Position numbers and translations under genes: made by a program. The notes beneath the pieces were generated by a model that was not told where the DNA came from, did not search any database, and saw nothing but the letters and a program-made list of their open reading frames with translations. Below are positions 34,601 to 37,602 of a stretch of 37,602 nucleotides of DNA, in pieces. How positions within the stretch are numbered: position 1 is the first letter of the stretch; every line of letters begins with the position of its first letter. Origin of the DNA: Eisenbergiella porci (GTDB lineage Bacteria; Bacillota; Clostridia; Lachnospirales; Lachnospiraceae). The stretch spans positions 1 through 37,602 of the forward strand of contig NZ_VUMI01000054.1 in NCBI RefSeq assembly GCF_009696275.1. Direction: 5' to 3'.

Positions 34601-35104
34601 GTTAGCTATCTGATGTACCTGCCACTCTTCTAACTTTAGTGCTTAGAGATTCCGATACCTCGTTTTCACTTTCTTCCACTGTTTCCAGTATATTGCCCGG
34701 ATTCTCCGACGTAGCCATTCATCTGTCTCTGCCATCAGCCCCTTCATGTCCGCAAGTTTGTAATATTTAATCCCCCCTCTGACATACTCCGTTAGTTTCT
34801 GTCTCCGGTATTCATTTCCCCATCCTTTGCTTTTCCGGGTAATTTCCCATATCCGGTCTTTCATTTTCCTGACCGTTTTCGGATGCACCCGGAATCTGCA
34901 TTTCCCTTTATTTCGGTAAAATGCATATCCCAGATACTTTATCTTGCTTACATGCCACACTGTTGTTTTGGCTCGGTTCACTTTCAGGAACAGTTCCTCT
35001 TCTATATAGGGAATGATATTCCCAAGCGTCCGCTCCGCGCTCTTTCTGCTTTTGCAGAATATCAGCGCATCGTCCGCATACCTCACAAACCGGTGTCCCC
35101 TTTC
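34601..35104 (-). pseudogene. ltrA: 3' part of a group II intron reverse transcriptase/maturase
   Basis: It begins at GHRFVRYADDALIFCKS, which holds the catalytic YADD of the polymerase, continues through the thumb/maturase region (KIKYLGYAFYRNKGKCRF, then RRRIRAIYWKQWKKVKTRYRNL) and meets a TAA at 34643. Beyond the TAA the same frame still reads as maturase (LKLEEWQVHQIAN) up to about 34601, so the stop is a nonsense mutation, followed by truncation. No intron domain V hairpin is seen nearby. The 5' part lies at 37130-37602, beyond the recombinase genes. Confidence 0.88.
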
Positions 35105-35121
35105 ATATCGGAGGTGCCTTT

Positions 35122-36040
35122 ATGGACAAAACATACTTACCAGACCTGATCTCAGGACTGAAACAGGAACTGCTCCGGCTTGGCTATACCAAAGGGAGCA
35201 TGACCTTTTATCGCCGGCGTTGGAACCAGCTGATGGCCTATGCGGAAGACAGGGGTGAATGCTATTACACGGAACAGCTTGGCATGGACTTCCTGAAAGA
35301 GTTCTTCGGGATCACGCAGGAAGATTTCTCAAGGACACTGCCGCAGGCAGAAACACAGGAAATCCGTGTAGTACGTATGGTTGGGGATTTTCAGCTCCAC
35401 CATGCGGTGCTGCGGCGTTATCTCAAGCATAAGGAAATACTGACAACCCCGTTTTTTGTGGATATCCGCAGCCGTTTCCAGAGTTCCTGTGAGAAAAAGG
35501 GCTATTCACAGGTGACTACGGAGCATTATGTGAAGCAGTCTTCCTACCTGATGGATTATCTGGCCGCACAGGGGATGGATGATTTCACAGCAGTCACTCT
35601 GGATACGGTCAATGCCTATATCAGGACACTGGCAGGTTTTTCCTACAAAACAGTGGAGCAGCATATTTGTTCCCTGCGTGCCTTTTTCCGTTTTCTGAAC
35701 CAGGAAGGGATCATGCAGGATGACCTTGCGGCAAAAATGCCCATGGTGAAAGCCAGGAAGCAGACTGCCATCCCTTCGGTCTGGACCCAGGAAGAACTGA
35801 AGCAGCTGGTCGGGGCCATTGACCGGGGAAGCCCGAAAGGCAAGCGCGACTATGCCATCATCCTGATTGCGGCCGTCTGGGGCTGCGCTGCACAGACATC
35901 AAAAACCTGTGCTTTGAAAACTTCAACTGGACAGAGAAAAAACTCTGTTTTACCCAGTCCAAAACAGGGCAGCCCATGGAACTGCCGCTTGTCCCGGATG
36001 TGGGCTGGGCAGTGATAGATTACCTGAAATACGGGAGAAC
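35122..36040 (+). pseudogene. Tyrosine recombinase 1, frameshifted and truncated
   Basis: It starts MDKTYLPDLISGLKQEL behind GGAGG at 35122 and has a full N-terminal core-binding domain (about residues 120-215 match the SAM-like fold: VTTEHYVKQSSYLMDYL). The catalytic domain begins in KRDYAIILIA, then a 1-base loss near 35876 shifts the frame; in the other frame LGLRCTDIKNL (catalytic Arg) and QSKTGQPMELPLVP (catalytic Lys) follow. At about 36040 it stops being this gene. The HxxR and Tyr parts are lost. Confidence 0.85.
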
Positions 36041-36545
36041 CATTGTTCACGGGCTTCGGTGGTACGCCAGTTTTCAAAATACCTGGACAGCATCGGGATC
36101 AGCGCGTGGATACTCCCAAAGAATTATTATCCCGCCGGCCAGCAGTATGTGCCGCATATTTATACCCCTGAAGAACTCAGGCGTTTCTTTGCGGAAACAG
36201 ATAAGTGCCGCCTGTGCCCGGAAGTCCCTTACAGGCATCTGGTGATGCCAGAGTTCTTCAGGCTGCTCCTTTCCTGTGGGCTGCGGTGTTCGGAAGCCCG
36301 GCTGCTCACGGTGCGGGATGTTGACCTGCATCAGGGGATACTGACGGTCCGTAATTCAAAGAACCATAACAGCCGCCTGGTCCCGATGCCGGAATCCATG
36401 ACACTGAGGCTGCGCAGGTATGCCGGGGAGGTCCATCCTTTTCCAGAGCCTTCCGGATATTTTTTCCCGGGTTACGGCGGAAAGCCGATGACGCTGGGAA
36501 ATATCTATAAAAACTTCCGGCGCTTTCTCTGGAAGGCCGGCATCC
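36041..36545 (+). pseudogene. Tyrosine recombinase 2, both ends missing
   Basis: The frame entered at about 36041 reads SRASVVRQFSKYLDSIG, the end of a core-binding domain, then VPHIYTPEELRRFF, the catalytic Arg in LLSCGLRCSEARLL and the Lys region in VRNSKNHNSRLVPMP. It ends near FRRFLWKAGIP, just before the expected HxLRH motif, where the third gene's sequence starts in another frame after a run of C bases. It cannot encode an active recombinase. Confidence 0.82.
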
Positions 36546-37029
36546 CCCCAATCCTGTGCTGGTCCTTACCGGAAAGGGTAACAAAACACGGCGGGTTCCT
36601 GTCATGAAGAATACGGCTGCGCTCGTAGAAGCATATATCTCCGAGAACAGGCTGGATCTGGCACATAAAGCCAGTTACCCGCTTTTTACGAACAGACAGC
36701 ACAACCGGCTGACGAAGGAAGGAGTTGCTTATATCATCAACAAATACGCCGTTATGGCACACGAAATATCTGATAAAGTACCGGAGAAGGTAAAGTGCCA
36801 TATGCTGCGCCATTCCAAGGCGGTCCATCTGCTACAGGCAGGCGTAAACCTAATCTATATCCGTGACTTTCTGGGCCACAGCGATATCAAAACTACAGAG
36901 ATTTACGCAAGGGCCGATACGGAGCTGAAGCGAAAGGCCCTGGAGAACGCTTACCCGGATCTGGTAGATTCCAATCTGCCGGACTGGAGCGAAAACGGTG
37001 ACCTAATGGAGTGGCTGTCCGAGTTGTAA
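36546..37029 (+). pseudogene. Tyrosine recombinase 3, C-terminal half
   Basis: About 160 codons from LVLTGKGNKTRRVPVM (beta-hairpin with the catalytic Lys) through CHMLRHSKAVHLLQ (HxxR), IRDFLGHSDIKTTEIYARAD (His and the nucleophilic Tyr region) to the natural C-terminus. The N-terminal domain and the first catalytic Arg are missing. An ATG at 36556 is out of place for a real start. The downstream C-terminal extension (PDWSENGDLMEWLSEL) seems complete. Confidence 0.85.
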
Positions 37030-37045
37030 TGGCTATAAGTAGAAT

Positions 37046-37129
37046 ACTATGCAAAGTAAAAACTGAGAGAATCTTTTATTTATAAGGAAAAACAGTACAT
37101 TCTTTGCATAGTGTTCTGCTTTGCATAGT
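37046..37129. repeat. Right end of the recombinase element with triple 11-bp repeat
   Basis: ACTATGCAAAG at 37046-37056 and its reverse complement CTTTGCATAGT at 37102-37112 and 37119-37129. The last copy abuts the reverse transcriptase reading frame. One inverted and two direct copies fit recombinase binding sites at an element end. Confidence 0.75.
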
Positions 37130-37602
37130 CCGCCCTGTGGTACGCCTTCCTCCGTTTTCTCAAAGAATCCATTCTGTATTACTCCTGCGTTCAGGTATTT
37201 GTGTATCAGTGACACCACTCGCCCGTCTTTTATTGTACGTGACAGCACTTCTATCAGCTTGCTGTGGCTCACCGTGTCAAAGAATTTTTCCAAATCCATG
37301 CTTACTACATACACATATCCCTCATCCACATTTTTCTTACAGGCTTTTAATGCTCCGTGCTGGTTCCTTCCTGGTCTGAATCCGTAACTGTTCTCTGAAA
37401 ACTGCGGTTCAAACAGCGGGAGCAGTTCTTGTGTGACTGCTTGCTGGATAACCCGGTCTACTACTGTCGGTATCCCTAATTTCCTGACCTTGCCCTTTTC
37501 CTCTTTGGGTATTTCCACCCTGCGGACTGGATTGGGTTTGTATTTTCCTTCCCGTATCAAGTTCATCCACCTGCATTCCGTCTATTCCACCTTTGCCTTT
37601 AT
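37130..37602 (-). pseudogene. ltrA: 5' part of the group II intron reverse transcriptase, cut by the window end
   Basis: Reading leftward, KGKGGIDGMQVDEL (near the right window edge) is followed after a frame change by LIREGKYKPNPVRRVEIPK, PTVVDRVIQQAVTQELLPLFEPQFSENSYGFRPGR, VVSMDLEKFFDTVSH (first catalytic Asp) and EEGVPQGG, where it is interrupted. The frame change near 37566 removes about a dozen residues normally found between VDEL and IREG. The gene continues off the window. With the 3' part it forms one interrupted, inactive gene. Confidence 0.88.

Larger units (their letters stand above)
35105..37129 (+). mobile_element. Decayed three-recombinase (RIT-type) element inside the reverse transcriptase gene
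   Basis: Three tyrosine recombinase genes in a row on one strand, the arrangement named recombinase in trio. They interrupt the reverse transcriptase between the GVPQGG motif and the YADD motif; about 20 codons of that gene between them are missing. The right end carries an 11-bp repeat three times. No matching repeat is found on the left, where the first gene's ribosome site nearly touches reverse transcriptase sequence, so the left end was probably deleted. All three genes are damaged. Confidence 0.75.

Overview
The window reads as chromosomal DNA of an anaerobic, butyrate-forming gut Firmicute, most likely Lachnospiraceae (Clostridium cluster XIVa). Reasons: the order thl-crt-hbd-bcd-etfB-etfA, a linked ptb-buk pair, strong AGGAGG ribosome sites, clostridial families (C_GCAxxG_C_C, CD3324, Rpn nuclease, GHKL kinase with LytTR regulator) and moderate G+C. 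The species cannot be named from sequence alone.

Layout. 1-2240: decayed ground, with an ORF made of an acetyltransferase N-terminus joined to a membrane-protein fragment, and a broken ABC ATPase. 2244-4868 (+): ptb, buk and a C_GCAxxG_C_C gene behind a strong promoter with a Rex-like box. 4921-5111: a 137-bp MITE with 8-bp target duplication beside a terminator. 5184-11606: an acyltransferase, then a histidine kinase/LytTR regulator pair divergent from a BceAB-like ABC transporter, with a LytTR-type direct repeat between them. 11705-13625: a broken ABC-F gene behind a leader with a small ORF and intrinsic terminator, and the second MITE copy. 13625-17953 (-): a broken HD-GYP gene, mtnA, a small membrane protein, ybaK and an Rpn nuclease. 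18381-24856: a stranded ABC-2 permease with the stub of its ATPase, then an MMPL exporter and a repeat-rich lipoprotein under a TetR regulator with two palindromic operators. 24898-26256 (+): a CD3324-family gene behind a leader with a small ORF and pseudoknot-like fold, and a choloylglycine-hydrolase-like amidase. 26421-32939 (-): the butyryl-CoA operon, with structured spacers and a second Rex-like box. 33132-33731: an unknown two-repeat protein. 33967-37602: a patchwork of DegV, sugar-binding regulator, group II intron reverse transcriptase and three tyrosine recombinase remnants (recombinase-in-trio type).

How it works together. Thl, Crt, Hbd, Bcd and EtfAB turn two acetyl-CoA into butyryl-CoA. 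Ptb and Buk turn that into butyrate plus ATP. Matching Rex-like boxes at both promoters suggest joint NADH/NAD+ control. Two regulator-transporter modules show operators placed as expected for control of the adjacent pump.

The most notable non-coding signals are the MITE family (both copies with exact 8-bp duplications and one compensatory base-pair change), the leader before the CD3324 gene, the ABC-F leader and the cloverleaf-like spacer between crt and hbd. Fragment junctions and single-base frameshifts recur in accessory genes while the long metabolic and transport genes are intact, which argues for real decay rather than uniform sequencing error.
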